Assembly (NCBI GenBank): GCA_963627465.1
Contig: CAVGBO010000013.1
Location: 42,339-106,338, forward strand
DNA: 64,000 nucleotides
Direction of reading: 5' to 3'
Origin: CAKUFA01 sp963627465
GTDB taxonomy: Bacteria > Bacillota > Clostridia > Christensenellales > Aristaeellaceae
Shown: positions 42,930 to 51,720 of the stretch, piece after piece
How positions within the stretch are numbered: the first letter of the stretch is position 1
Layout of the letters: each line of letters begins with the position of its first letter
Made by a program: the position numbers and the translations under genes
Notes under the pieces: generated by a model
Databases searched by the model: none
Told to the model about the DNA's origin: nothing
Seen by the model: the letters and a program-made list of their open reading frames with translations, nothing else

Positions 42930-43898
42930 TCATTTCCTTTTTAATACAATTCGATTGATCTCCGGCGGGCAGAAAAAGCGAAAACGAACGACAGGATTTC
43001 CAGATGCCCCCAGTCCTGCTGAAGTATACTGCGGAATCTGCTGAATGTACTGCAATCCTCGGACGTCCTTCTGATTAGGGAAATATCCACCTCTGGAGGA
43101 GGAAACCACCGGAATATAAACAGCACCGACCAGCGGCAGGCAAATTTGTCCCCCATGGGTGTGTCCGCAAATCATCAAATCATAAGGCAAGTGCTGGGCA
43201 AAGCTCCATGTTGATTCCGACAGATAGCTTTGCTCCGGATAATGATCCACAGCAATCAATGTCAGCTCTTCATGATTCAGCTCTTGATACCACGCCACTT
43301 GCCGAGCATGATACGCCTCAATTGCATTCCTCAAATCCGCATCAATGCCTGACAAATCAAGGCATTCGTAGCTATCCTTCAAGTTTCTCCAAGACAGTTT
43401 CCCCGTAAAGTAAATCGAACTGCCGTCTTTTTTGATTTCGATGGGTTCGGTCAGGATTTCAACACCTTTGGAAGTTATCACTTCTCCCATTTCCATCAAT
43501 CGCCCGGTTGACCAAATATAATTTTCCACCGTGTACGGACCGCAATTGCCATCAACCCAAAGCATCCTTTCTCCCTGCAATCCATCCAGGAGATCCAGAA
43601 TAGCCTGTGAGGATGCCGTATCGCTTTCTGTCCCCAGGTTCATGTCTCCGGTAAACAGGATCATATCATGAGGCACAGTTGCTATTGTCTCAAGTAGTCT
43701 TTTCTGTCCGCTGCCGAAGTATTTACCGTGCAGGTCACTAATTTGTAGGATGGAATAGCCATCGAATGCTTCCGGCAGTTGGTCAATAACAACCTCCTGC
43801 GTCCTTACGATGATTCTCTGATTGTCCCAATACGTATAAGCTGCAAGGCATAGGATGAATGCCGCAATCATCATGCATAGGCATTTCCGCTTTTTCAT
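42930..43898 (-). CDS. Membrane-anchored metallophosphoesterase
   Basis: 322 residues. A basic MKKRK start and a helix at about residues 8-24 form a signal anchor. The calcineurin-like motifs follow: QISDLHGKYFG, FTGDMN, WVDGNCGP (a variant of GNHD with Cys for His-Asp), VDHYP and ICGHTHGGQICLP. It resembles YaeI/YkuE-type phosphodiesterases that act outside the membrane. The ATG 43898 follows GGAGGAAAC. The coding bases are clearly A/T richer than neighbouring genes. Substrate unknown. Confidence 0.88.
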   Translation of the reverse strand: MKKRKCLCMMIAAFILCLAAYTYWDNQRIIVRTQEVVIDQLPEAFDGYSILQISDLHGKYFGSGQKRLLETIATVPHDMILFTGDMNLGTESDTASSQAILDLLDGLQGERMLWVDGNCGPYTVENYIWSTGRLMEMGEVITSKGVEILTEPIEIKKDGSSIYFTGKLSWRNLKDSYECLDLSGIDADLRNAIEAYHARQVAWYQELNHEELTLIAVDHYPEQSYLSESTWSFAQHLPYDLMICGHTHGGQICLPLVGAVYIPVVSSSRGGYFPNQKDVRGLQYIQQIPQYTSAGLGASGNPVVRFRFFCPPEINRIVLKRK

Positions 43899-44058
43899 TG
43901 TTTCCTCCACTTTTTCTTTTGTAGCGCAAAGTCATCTGTGACGATATAACGATTCCAAGCTTCTTATACAAATCGATTGTATATTGTATATGTTTTGCTG
44001 TCAATAGCAATTATGGCATTTGATACAGCGTGCCCCTGCGACTTTTCTTCTTTCCGCC

Positions 44059-44087
44059 TTGCACCGAAATCAAAAATGTGCTATGCT
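44059..44087 (+). promoter_or_regulatory. Promoter of queT
   Basis: TTGCAC (44059-44064) and TATGCT (44082-44087) with 17-bp spacer and a TG two bases before the -10. Predicted start near 44094, giving a leader of about 107 nt. Confidence 0.6.
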
Positions 44088-44126
44088 CTGTGATGCGCTT
44101 GCGACTTCATTCGCTATGTGCACTGA

Positions 44127-44190
44127 CGGACACACTTCAACTTCTTTGGTGTCCGCAGGATAGTTCATCGGCCTGTTGAGCCGGAAAGGA
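44127..44190 (+). promoter_or_regulatory. Candidate preQ1-II-type riboswitch
   Basis: Stem CGGACAC (44127-44133)/GTGTCCG (44149-44155) has a pyrimidine-rich loop containing CTTCTTT. A 13-nt linker follows, then small hairpin CGGC/GCCG (44169-44183) and AAAGGA (44185-44190), the Shine-Dalgarno of queT. TTCTTT in the loop can pair with AAAGGA, closing the pseudoknot and hiding the ribosome site. Stem, CUUCUUU loop, small GC hairpin and AAAGGA come in the same order as in the known preQ1-II (COG4708) RNA. COG4708 is the family of the downstream gene. Primary sequence otherwise differs. Confidence 0.55.
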
Positions 44191-44200
44191 TGGTTTCCCT

Positions 44201-44719
44201 ATGGACAAGAAGCTTGTTTCTGCACCCTGTGAAGAGGTCTCCGGACTGAAGAAGCTCTTCACCACCCGTTCCCTGTGCCTGAGCGCCATCATCGCCGCCC
44301 TGTACGCTGTACTGACCATGTTCCTGCCTGCCCTGAGCTACGGTGCTTGGCAGTGCCGTGTGTCGGAAGCACTGACTGTGCTGCCCATTGTGCTGCCCCA
44401 GGCTATTCCCGGCCTGTTTGTGGGCTGCTTGGTATCCAATCTGCTGAGCCCGGTAGGTGCAGCGGATGTGATCTTTGGTTCTCTGGCTACCCTGCTGGCC
44501 GCTGTCGGCACCTATGCTCTGCGGAAGAATCGGTATCTGGCTGCTGCCTGCCCGGTGATTGCTAACGGCATCATTGTGGGCGGTATGCTGGCAGTTGTAT
44601 ACGCCCTGCCCCTGTGGCTGACCATGCTGCAGGTTGCTGCCGGTGAGCTGCTGGCGGTGATCATTGGTCTGGTACTTTTGCAGGCTCTGAAGGGCGTTGA
44701 CCTTTCCAAGTTTCAGTAA
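44201..44719 (+). CDS. queT: Queuosine precursor ECF transporter QueT
   Basis: 172 residues, five to six hydrophobic segments. ALYAVLTMFLPALSYGAWQC, RVSEALTVLPIVLP, AIPGLFVGCLVSNLLSPVGA and DVIFGSLATLLAA are the QueT (COG4708) signature regions. It is the substrate-binding component of an ECF transporter for preQ1 or a related precursor and depends on a shared ECF module elsewhere. The leader looks like a translation-controlling preQ1-II switch. A strong terminator follows. Confidence 0.94.
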   Translation: MDKKLVSAPCEEVSGLKKLFTTRSLCLSAIIAALYAVLTMFLPALSYGAWQCRVSEALTVLPIVLPQAIPGLFVGCLVSNLLSPVGAADVIFGSLATLLAAVGTYALRKNRYLAAACPVIANGIIVGGMLAVVYALPLWLTMLQVAAGELLAVIIGLVLLQALKGVDLSKFQ

Positions 44720-44732
44720 GTAGAACATTTTG

Positions 44733-44764
44733 CGGCACAGCTTCCGATGGCTGTGCCGTTTTTT
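44733..44764 (+). terminator. Intrinsic terminator of queT
   Basis: CGGCACAGC/GCTGTGCCG with 8-nt loop followed by TTTTTTG, 13 bp after the queT stop. Confidence 0.9.
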
Positions 44765-44827
44765 GTGTCTTATTTGTAAACATCCTTGACTTTTTTTCTG
44801 AATTTCTTTCCAAGCCGGTGTAGGGTG

Positions 44828-44836
44828 TGGTATAAT
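44828..44836 (+). promoter_or_regulatory. Extended -10 promoter of maf-mre cluster
   Basis: TGGTATAAT (44828-44836) has a perfect -10 with an extended TGn. The -35 at the correct distance (TTCCAA) is weak. Confidence 0.5.
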
Positions 44837-44905
44837 GCCAGAATGGAATGTCATGATTTCAAGCTGACATTCCTGTTTGCCAACGGAACACTCAGGAGGA
44901 ACGGC

Positions 44906-45493
44906 ATGGATGCTTGCGTAATTCTCGCCTCAGCTTCCCCGCGTCGGCGGGAACTGATGGGCATGACCGGTATAGACTTTATGGTGGATGTGCCTCAGGT
45001 GGATGAAACCTGTGACCTGCCTGCCAAGGATGCAGTCATGGAGGTTTCCCGGCGCAAGGCCGTGGCAGCCGCTCAGATGCACCCGGGCAGCGTCATCGTT
45101 GCGGCGGATACGCTGGTATCCGTTCAGGACATTCCCTTAGGCAAGCCCCATGATGAGCAAGCCGCCTTCCGCATGCTGCAAATGCTGCGGGGACAGTGGC
45201 ATCAAGTCTATACCGGGGTGTGCTGCGTAGATGCGCAGGGTTTTCTCCACTGTGGAGAAAGTCATGCGGACGTTCGCTTCTGCGATGATATGACAGATGA
45301 AGAGATTCGCCGCTACGTTGCTACCGGCGAACCCATGGATAAGGCCGGTGCTTACGCCTTGCAGGGCATTGCCGGTCTGTGGGTGGAGGAGGTACGGGGC
45401 AACAGCTCCGCCATTATTGGCCTTCCCCTTCCCCTTTTGCGCCGCTTGCTGGCGGAATGCGGTGTGCCCGTGCTTCCTCAGCAGGCAGATTGA
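44906..45493 (+). CDS. maf: Maf family nucleotide pyrophosphatase
   Basis: 195 residues. ILASASPRRRELM at the N-terminus, VVAADTLVS-like VIVAADTLVSVQD, and the GEPMDKAGAYALQGIAG stretch are the Maf signatures. It hydrolyses non-canonical or modified nucleoside triphosphates (dTTP/UTP type) and is linked to septum arrest. Start 44906 follows AGGAGGA. Maf in front of mreB is a conserved arrangement in Firmicutes. Confidence 0.95.
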   Translation: MDACVILASASPRRRELMGMTGIDFMVDVPQVDETCDLPAKDAVMEVSRRKAVAAAQMHPGSVIVAADTLVSVQDIPLGKPHDEQAAFRMLQMLRGQWHQVYTGVCCVDAQGFLHCGESHADVRFCDDMTDEEIRRYVATGEPMDKAGAYALQGIAGLWVEEVRGNSSAIIGLPLPLLRRLLAECGVPVLPQQAD

Positions 45494-45516
45494 TCCAGAA
45501 ATAAAGGAGAGCTTGC

Positions 45517-46539
45517 ATGGCTTTTTTCGCACCTGATATTGGTATTGATTTAGGTACTTCCAACACCATGGTTTATGTTCGGGGACGGGGCATTGTGATC
45601 AGTGAACCTTCCGTGGTTGCAGCAGACGCTACCCGGCGGAACGTGGTTCGCGCCGTAGGCGACGAGGCCGTTTACCTGCGTGGGCGTGCCACTTCCTCCA
45701 TCAACGTAGTTTCCCCCATTAAAGCAGGGGCGATTGTAGACTTTGACATGACGGAGGTGCTGATCCGTTACTTTATCCGCAAGGCCATTGGCGTGAGCCA
45801 CGTATTCAAGCCCAAAGTGGTCATCGCCGTGCCCTGCACCCTGGATGCTGTAGGCCGTAAGGCCATGGAAGAAGCCGCCCACGTAGCAGGTGCAAAGAAA
45901 GTTTATCTGGTGGACAAGCCCTTTGCCGCTGCCATTGGTTCCGGTCTGCCGGTGTATGAGCCGGTAGGCAGCATGGTGGTGGACATCGGCGGCGGCACCA
46001 CGGACGTGGCGCTTGTTTCTTTAGGTGGCTTGGTGGTTGCCCAGTCCATTCAGGTGGGCGGCAGCAAGATGGATGAAGCCATCAAGAACTACATCCAGCG
46101 GGAATCTGACCTGAAGATCGCCCTGAACACGGCGGAATCCGTGAAGATTGACTTAGGTTCTGCCCTGAAGCCTACGGACAGTCGAAAGGTGCATATCCGC
46201 GGCAGAGACGCTCAGAGCCAGTCTGCCCGAGACATTGAGTTCACCGGTGCAGAGTGCTATGAAGCCCTGCGAGAGCCATGCGCTGCCATTCTGGCTGCCA
46301 TTAAGTGGGTACTGGAGCGTACGCCTCCGGAGCTGGCGGCGGACATTATGCGCAGCGGCATTCACTTGACAGGCGGTGCTGCCCAGCTGACGGCACTGGA
46401 TCGCTACATTGCCGCTGAGCTTGGCATTCCCGTGCTGCTGGCCAAGGAGCCTACCGACTGTGCCATTCTCGGCCTGGGCTACCTGGTGGAGAACATCCAG
46501 CTGATTGCCGGCATTGGCCGCAGCAATGAAGCCCAGTAA
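45517..46539 (+). CDS. mreB: Rod shape-determining protein MreB
   Basis: 340 residues, bacterial actin. Phosphate 1 is DIGIDLGTSNTMVYV, phosphate 2 is VVDIGGGTTDVALVS, and the adenosine site is IHLTGGAAQLTALD. It polymerises under the membrane and guides side-wall synthesis with MreC, MreD, RodA and PBP2, all encoded just downstream. The AAGGAGAG site precedes the ATG. Confidence 0.97.
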   Translation: MAFFAPDIGIDLGTSNTMVYVRGRGIVISEPSVVAADATRRNVVRAVGDEAVYLRGRATSSINVVSPIKAGAIVDFDMTEVLIRYFIRKAIGVSHVFKPKVVIAVPCTLDAVGRKAMEEAAHVAGAKKVYLVDKPFAAAIGSGLPVYEPVGSMVVDIGGGTTDVALVSLGGLVVAQSIQVGGSKMDEAIKNYIQRESDLKIALNTAESVKIDLGSALKPTDSRKVHIRGRDAQSQSARDIEFTGAECYEALREPCAAILAAIKWVLERTPPELAADIMRSGIHLTGGAAQLTALDRYIAAELGIPVLLAKEPTDCAILGLGYLVENIQLIAGIGRSNEAQ

Positions 46540-46568
46540 CCTGACGGACAAAGCGAGGTGATCAAGCC

Positions 46569-48236
46569 ATGGCCAGACGCAGGCCACAAACCCCTGACGC
46601 TGCTGATCAGGAGAAGAAGCAGTATCCCGATTATGACAATTTCCTGTACGATGATTTGCAGGAGGATACCCAGGTAGAGCGTTCCGATCCCTTTAATGAG
46701 CGGCATGGTGCCGGGCAGATGCGCAATCAGGTTGCCCCCATGCAGCAGCGCAGAAAGCGCCGCTGGTACGATGTCCTAGCTCGGGATGTAGACCCGGATG
46801 AGGAAGCGGACGAGACGCAAGCAGATGCGTCCACTCCTGCTCAGGAAGAGGACGGCGACAACCAGTCCGACACCCCGGAGGAGGCCATGGCCAAGCTGCT
46901 GGGCAGCCAGCAGAAAGCTTCCTCTAATAATAAGAAGAAGGCAGAAAAATTTTCCGATGACGCTTCATCGGCATCCGAGCAAGATGAAGAAAAGGCTTCC
47001 CGCTTTGCCAGAAAGCAGAAGCGGGATAAGACCGTCCGTGCCGGGGCAGAGGAAAAGAAAAAATTCCTCGCCCGCCGCCGATTGGGCATCATTGTAGTGA
47101 CCCTGCTGATCACCCTGGTGTTGGGCAGCATGTTCTTCGCCCGAGTCACCGGGTACAGCGTGCTGACCATCCCCGAAAACGGGGTCAGCAGCTTTATCAC
47201 CCCGATCCAGAGTTTCTTTTCCTCCATTACGGACAGTGTGGTCAGCTACCTGCGCACCCTGAAGCTCCGTGCCAACCTGGAAACGGAGTACAACAACCTG
47301 CGTGCTGAAAACGAGCAGCTGGTGTATCAGGCCATGCTGGTGGATGAGTTGCAGACCCAGCTTTCCCAGTACGAAGATATGTACGATGAGGTCAGTGCCA
47401 ACAGTAATATGAACCCCATCGTGTGCCAGGTAATTGACCGGGGCGATACCAACTATTTTGCCACCTTTGTGATTAACAAGGGCAGCCGGGACGGCATTGA
47501 GGATTACATGGCCGTGACCATTTCCGGCGCACTGGTGGGCTACACGGAAAACGTGAAGGAAGCCACCAGCACTGTCCGCTGCATTATTGACAGTGAAGCT
47601 TCCATTGCTGCCCTGATTCAGTCCAGCCGTGACCAAGGCACCATCAAGGGCACTTTAGGCATTGACGGCACTTACCTGTGCCGCATGTACTACCTGTCCG
47701 ACGATCACCTGCCCCGTCCCGGCGACACAGTGGTCACCTCCGGCGTCGGCATGTCTTTTCCCAAGGGCATCCCCATCGGCACGGTGCGTGAAAGCACCCG
47801 TGGCATGGAGTCCAACAAGCAGTACATCGTGGTAGAGCCCATTGTGGACTTTGAGCACATTGAGTATGTGATTGTGCTGCGCTACAAGCCTGCTGCCGAG
47901 GCCGTAACCGGCCGGGACAGTACCAGTTCCAGCATGACCTTTGTGGCGCTGGAGACGGCTCGCCCGTACCCCACGCTTCGCATCAGCTCCAGCAACTTCG
48001 GCACAGCCACCCCGGCACCTTCGGTGGAAGTAACCCCTTCCCCCACGCCGACGGCTACGCCCTCCCCCACCCCGGCACCTACCGATACCCCTGCGCCCAC
48101 CATTGTCGTGCCGGTATACGAGTATCAGCCTGTATCCACCGGTCCTACTGCAACGCCTACCGCATCTCCCACGCCTTCTCCTACCCCCTATATCACCCTG
48201 AATCCTGGGGATATGACCTATGAGGAGGACGAGTAA
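46569..48236 (+). CDS. mreC: Rod shape-determining protein MreC, extended at both ends
   Basis: 555 residues, about twice the usual length. Residues 1-170 are cytosolic, charged and probably disordered (EEDGDNQSDTPEE, KKKAEKF). A single helix at about 172-190 is followed by a coiled coil (NLETEYNNLRAENEQLVYQA, about 237-275) and the two beta-barrel MreC core, with VCQVIDRGD, GSRDGIEDYMAVT and VVTSGVGMSFPKGIPIG. The last 95 residues are Pro/Thr/Ser-rich (TPSPTPTATPSPTPAP) outside the membrane. The core is a canonical MreC; the tails are unusual. Confidence 0.93.
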   Translation: MARRRPQTPDAADQEKKQYPDYDNFLYDDLQEDTQVERSDPFNERHGAGQMRNQVAPMQQRRKRRWYDVLARDVDPDEEADETQADASTPAQEEDGDNQSDTPEEAMAKLLGSQQKASSNNKKKAEKFSDDASSASEQDEEKASRFARKQKRDKTVRAGAEEKKKFLARRRLGIIVVTLLITLVLGSMFFARVTGYSVLTIPENGVSSFITPIQSFFSSITDSVVSYLRTLKLRANLETEYNNLRAENEQLVYQAMLVDELQTQLSQYEDMYDEVSANSNMNPIVCQVIDRGDTNYFATFVINKGSRDGIEDYMAVTISGALVGYTENVKEATSTVRCIIDSEASIAALIQSSRDQGTIKGTLGIDGTYLCRMYYLSDDHLPRPGDTVVTSGVGMSFPKGIPIGTVRESTRGMESNKQYIVVEPIVDFEHIEYVIVLRYKPAAEAVTGRDSTSSSMTFVALETARPYPTLRISSSNFGTATPAPSVEVTPSPTPTATPSPTPAPTDTPAPTIVVPVYEYQPVSTGPTATPTASPTPSPTPYITLNPGDMTYEEDE

Positions 48237-48237
48237 G

Positions 48238-48876
48238 GTGGCACGCAAATCCTTCGGTGAACACCTCCGCAGCTTCGGACGGTACCTGATGGAAATCTTC
48301 CGTGCCCTGCGGCGGCTGCTGCGGTACTTTCTGGTGATTCTGCTCAGCTACCTGATTCAGAGCTGCATCATGCCCTATGTGAAAATCGGCGGTGTGACCC
48401 CCAGCCTGCTCTTTGCGGTCACCGGGATCATTACCGTATGCTACGGCAGACTGCGTGCCTACTGGACAGGCGGTATTTTCGGCATCATTCTGGAAATCAC
48501 CAAGCCCCCCATTACGTACATGAATCTGCTGCTCTACCCCATTGCTGCTGCCTTTTGCAGCGTCTTCTTCGCAGACAAAAGCGACAAGCGATTGGAAACT
48601 GAGCGCAGCCTGAACAAGTCCGCCCAGAACGGCAACGTATATCTCCGCTCCGCCCTGTGCGCCGGCATGAACACCCTGCTGTACGAGATTGTGAACATTA
48701 CGTACATTTATCTGGGCGGCACGGAATTGACCTTGGATCACTTTATCCGGGGCGGTATGGACATCCTGACCACCATGGTGCTGGCGCTGCTGGTTGCGCC
48801 GCTGGTACGGCGGTACTTGGGCTTTGCCCTGATGCCAACGGAAAACCGAACCGTACAAGGTCGTTACCTAGCTTAA
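48238..48876 (+). CDS. mreD: Rod shape-determining protein MreD
   Basis: 212 residues; about five hydrophobic segments after a basic N-terminus (VARKSFGEHLRSFGRY), then SYLIQSCIMPYVKIGGVTPSLLF, which is the typical MreD beginning. The GTG at 48238 follows AGGAGG (48223-48228); an ATG at 48220 in frame lacks a good site and overlaps mreC. A weak hairpin (48883-48913) follows, but no strong terminator separates it from PBP2. Confidence 0.88.
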   Translation: MARKSFGEHLRSFGRYLMEIFRALRRLLRYFLVILLSYLIQSCIMPYVKIGGVTPSLLFAVTGIITVCYGRLRAYWTGGIFGIILEITKPPITYMNLLLYPIAAAFCSVFFADKSDKRLETERSLNKSAQNGNVYLRSALCAGMNTLLYEIVNITYIYLGGTELTLDHFIRGGMDILTTMVLALLVAPLVRRYLGFALMPTENRTVQGRYLA

Positions 48877-49140
48877 TTTTTCTTCGGCACACCCGGTGGC
48901 AGGCTGTGCCGAAGGGGCAACATTTTTCCCCGGAGCAGGCGGTTATACCGACTGTTCCCTGTCCACCGCGCTGTGGGCGGAATCCGTTTGATGGATCCCT
49001 TGGATTGGTTTCAGGCTGCACAGCAGTACGTTTGTCATCAAGGATGTTGAACGTCGATTCTTCCTTCTTGAGCTATATACGAAGAAACCACCCCGAAGGA
49101 TTGCATTTTTCCTACCCCGGCGCTGAAAGGAGAAAAAGGG
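48877..49140. other. mreD-PBP2 intergenic region
   Basis: 264 bp with one 9-bp hairpin TTCGGCACA/TGTGCCGAA (48883-48913) and ATTTTT a little later, which is at best a weak terminator. I found no credible promoter, riboswitch or conserved protein in it. Its end has a strong ribosome site, GAAAGGAGAAAAAGGG, for PBP2. Confidence 0.5.
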
Positions 49141-51705
49141 TTGAACAGTTTCAACAACACCGATCATCCCATTAAGTGGCGTTACCTGGTCTTTATCTTC
49201 ATCTTGCTGGCCATGTTCGGGTATCTTCTTTCCGGCTTGGTGAGCCTGCAGCTGAAGTCCAGTGAGGAGTATTCGGAAAAATCCGAGTCCCGCCGCACCA
49301 AGACCATCACCCTGCGGGGTAAGCGGGGCAGCATCATCGACTCGGAGTCGGTGACCCTTGCGGAGGACGAGTTGATCTACAACGTCACCTTCTACAAGGA
49401 CGCCTCCCAGAATACCCGGGCAGAGTACGCATCCTTTACCGCCTCCATTATTGAGACCATTGACATCATCGAGAAAAACGGAGGCACCATTGCGGTAGAC
49501 TTCGTAATTGCCCGGGATGAGGAAACCGGAGAGTGGGCATTTGCCTTTGGCTCCGGCGTATCTGACTCGGTGCTGCAAAAGCGTGAAAAGCAGTGGCGTT
49601 CCAACCTGTACCTGACCAGCACCACCAAGTATGAAACCGCCGAGCAGTGCATCACAGCCCTGAAGAAGCGGTATCGCCTGGTGACCAGCGAGGAAGAGGC
49701 TGCCGCCATCGCCAAGGAAGAAGAAGGCAGCACTCAGGTGGACACGTATCTGGTGGATGAAGAAACCATGCTGAAGGTCATGGCCATTTATTCCGAAATG
49801 CAGATGAACGTGTTCAACTCCCAGCCCATTGTAATCGCAAAGAACGTAAAATATGAAACCGTTATTGAAGTAGAGACCCGCTCCATGGTGCTCTCCGGCA
49901 TGGAAATCTCCGTGGGTACCCAGCGTGTGTATCCCCGCAGCACCCTGGCAGCCCAGATCATCGGCTACATCGGCGCCATTCCCAGCCAAAGCACCTGGGA
50001 AACGTTAAGAGCCAAAGGCTATTCCTACAGCGACACCATCGGCCGTGACGGCATTGAATCCTCTATGGAAGACTGGCTGACCCAGAATTCCTCCCTGCGG
50101 CAGGGCTCCCGTGTGGTGGAGCGGGACAACTATTCCAAGATTGTCCGTGAGCTCAGCTACACCGAACCGCAGGACGGCAACACCGTGAAGCTGACCCTGA
50201 ACGCCTCCTACCAGCAGCAGGCAGAACGTGCCATTGCGGACAACGTCAGCAACACCCGTGACAAGCAGGAAACCCTGATGGTCTCCGACAGCTGGCTGGA
50301 AACCAACAAAACCGATATTGCCAACCGTGACTGGGAAAAGTATCCCATGGAACTGGCAGAGCATGGTTGTATGATCGTGCTGGATATGCAGGATCGGGTA
50401 CTGGCCATGGCCAACTATCCCACCTATGACCTGAACGCCCTGGTGGCCGGCGGCACGGAGGCAGTCACCATCCTGTCCGATGAGCGGAACTTGCTGCTGA
50501 ACTATGGCATTCACGCCCGTGGAACCCCCGGCTCTATTTTCAAGATGGTGACCGCCTACGGTGCCCTGAACGAGGGTGAATTGACCGTTACCGAGCGGAT
50601 TACCGATAACGGCTACTACACCAAGTACAACAGCGACCTTTCCACTGCTCCTAAGTGCTGGATCGGTAAGAACTATCGCTACAAGCATCAAAACCAGACC
50701 ATTGTGGAAGGTCTGTCCAACTCCTGCAACTACTTCTTCTACGAGCTGGGCAGCCGGCTGGGTGAAGATCGGCTGTACCGGTATGCTTCCCTCTTCGGCC
50801 TGACCAGCAAAACCGGCATTGACCTGCCTGGTGAAGTCCGCAGCGTGGTAGGTAGCCAGAACACCCTGTATGACCCCACCAAGCCGGTGAACGAAGCCAA
50901 CCAGGATACCTCCCTGCCTATCATCGTATACAACGCCATTAAGAAGCACCTGAAGAACTGCGGTGCCAGCCGTGGTCTGGAATATGACGACGAACGCCTC
51001 AGCACCTGCGCCAAGCGGCTGATGGACATGGCTGTGAACTACGATGAAAGCTACTGGCTGGACAACATGCGTACCATCCTGATGGAAGAACTGAACATGA
51101 CCAAGGAAATGGTGTACTTGCAGGCCGTCATCGGTGATACGTACAACTACATGAACGATATTAAATGGGGCGGCGGCCAGACCATTCTGACGGCCATCGG
51201 TCAGTCCGTTACCACCGTGACCCCCATTGCCGTTGCCCGGTATGTAGCGGCACTGGCCAACGGCGGCTATGTGTACAACGTTTCCATCATCGACTCCATC
51301 ATCTCCCCTGAGGGCGAAGTGCTCAGTCAGCGTGAACCCACGCTGATTACTCAGCTGGAAAACGCAGACTTGTATCTGCCTTATATCAAGCAAGGCATGA
51401 AACGAGTGGTTGACGAGTCCGGTACCGCATCCAAGTACTTCAGCGGCTGGGAATACCTTGACGAGATTTGTGCAAAAACGGGTACCGCACAGGTGACGGC
51501 CATCGACCTGGAAAACAACGGCTGGTTCGTTTGTTTCGCCCCGTATGAAAAACCGGAGATCGCCATTGCGGTGTTTATCCCCCACGGATACTCCGGCGGC
51601 GAAACATCCTTGGCCGCCAAGGAATTTGTGGACTGGTACATGAAGCAGAAGAATCTGCGGACAACGGACTATACCCTGCCTGCTGGCAACTCGATTGCGC
51701 CTTAA
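49141..51705 (+). CDS. mrdA: Penicillin-binding protein 2 (elongation transpeptidase)
   Basis: 854 residues, class B PBP. A membrane anchor at about residues 16-38 is followed by the dimerisation/pedestal region. The transpeptidase motifs are SIFK (about residue 464, active-site Ser), SNSCN as SxN (about 527) and KTGT (about 780). The spacing between SxN and KTG, about 254 residues, is much larger than normal and includes a mainly helical insertion around residues 590-680. TTG 49141 starts after GGAGAAAAAGGG. It cross-links peptidoglycan with RodA. Confidence 0.93.
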   Translation: MNSFNNTDHPIKWRYLVFIFILLAMFGYLLSGLVSLQLKSSEEYSEKSESRRTKTITLRGKRGSIIDSESVTLAEDELIYNVTFYKDASQNTRAEYASFTASIIETIDIIEKNGGTIAVDFVIARDEETGEWAFAFGSGVSDSVLQKREKQWRSNLYLTSTTKYETAEQCITALKKRYRLVTSEEEAAAIAKEEEGSTQVDTYLVDEETMLKVMAIYSEMQMNVFNSQPIVIAKNVKYETVIEVETRSMVLSGMEISVGTQRVYPRSTLAAQIIGYIGAIPSQSTWETLRAKGYSYSDTIGRDGIESSMEDWLTQNSSLRQGSRVVERDNYSKIVRELSYTEPQDGNTVKLTLNASYQQQAERAIADNVSNTRDKQETLMVSDSWLETNKTDIANRDWEKYPMELAEHGCMIVLDMQDRVLAMANYPTYDLNALVAGGTEAVTILSDERNLLLNYGIHARGTPGSIFKMVTAYGALNEGELTVTERITDNGYYTKYNSDLSTAPKCWIGKNYRYKHQNQTIVEGLSNSCNYFFYELGSRLGEDRLYRYASLFGLTSKTGIDLPGEVRSVVGSQNTLYDPTKPVNEANQDTSLPIIVYNAIKKHLKNCGASRGLEYDDERLSTCAKRLMDMAVNYDESYWLDNMRTILMEELNMTKEMVYLQAVIGDTYNYMNDIKWGGGQTILTAIGQSVTTVTPIAVARYVAALANGGYVYNVSIIDSIISPEGEVLSQREPTLITQLENADLYLPYIKQGMKRVVDESGTASKYFSGWEYLDEICAKTGTAQVTAIDLENNGWFVCFAPYEKPEIAIAVFIPHGYSGGETSLAAKEFVDWYMKQKNLRTTDYTLPAGNSIAP

Positions 51706-51720
51706 CAAAGGAGAACCGAT

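Noticed and set aside
44094..44200. preQ1-I or preQ1-III class for the queT leader
   Set aside because: The short H-type class I sequence and the class III sequence I recall do not match; the class II layout does.
48010..48190. Possible tandem DNA repeat
   Set aside because: It is the codon-level result of the Pro/Thr/Ser-rich MreC tail; unit length is irregular, so not a mobile or CRISPR-like repeat.
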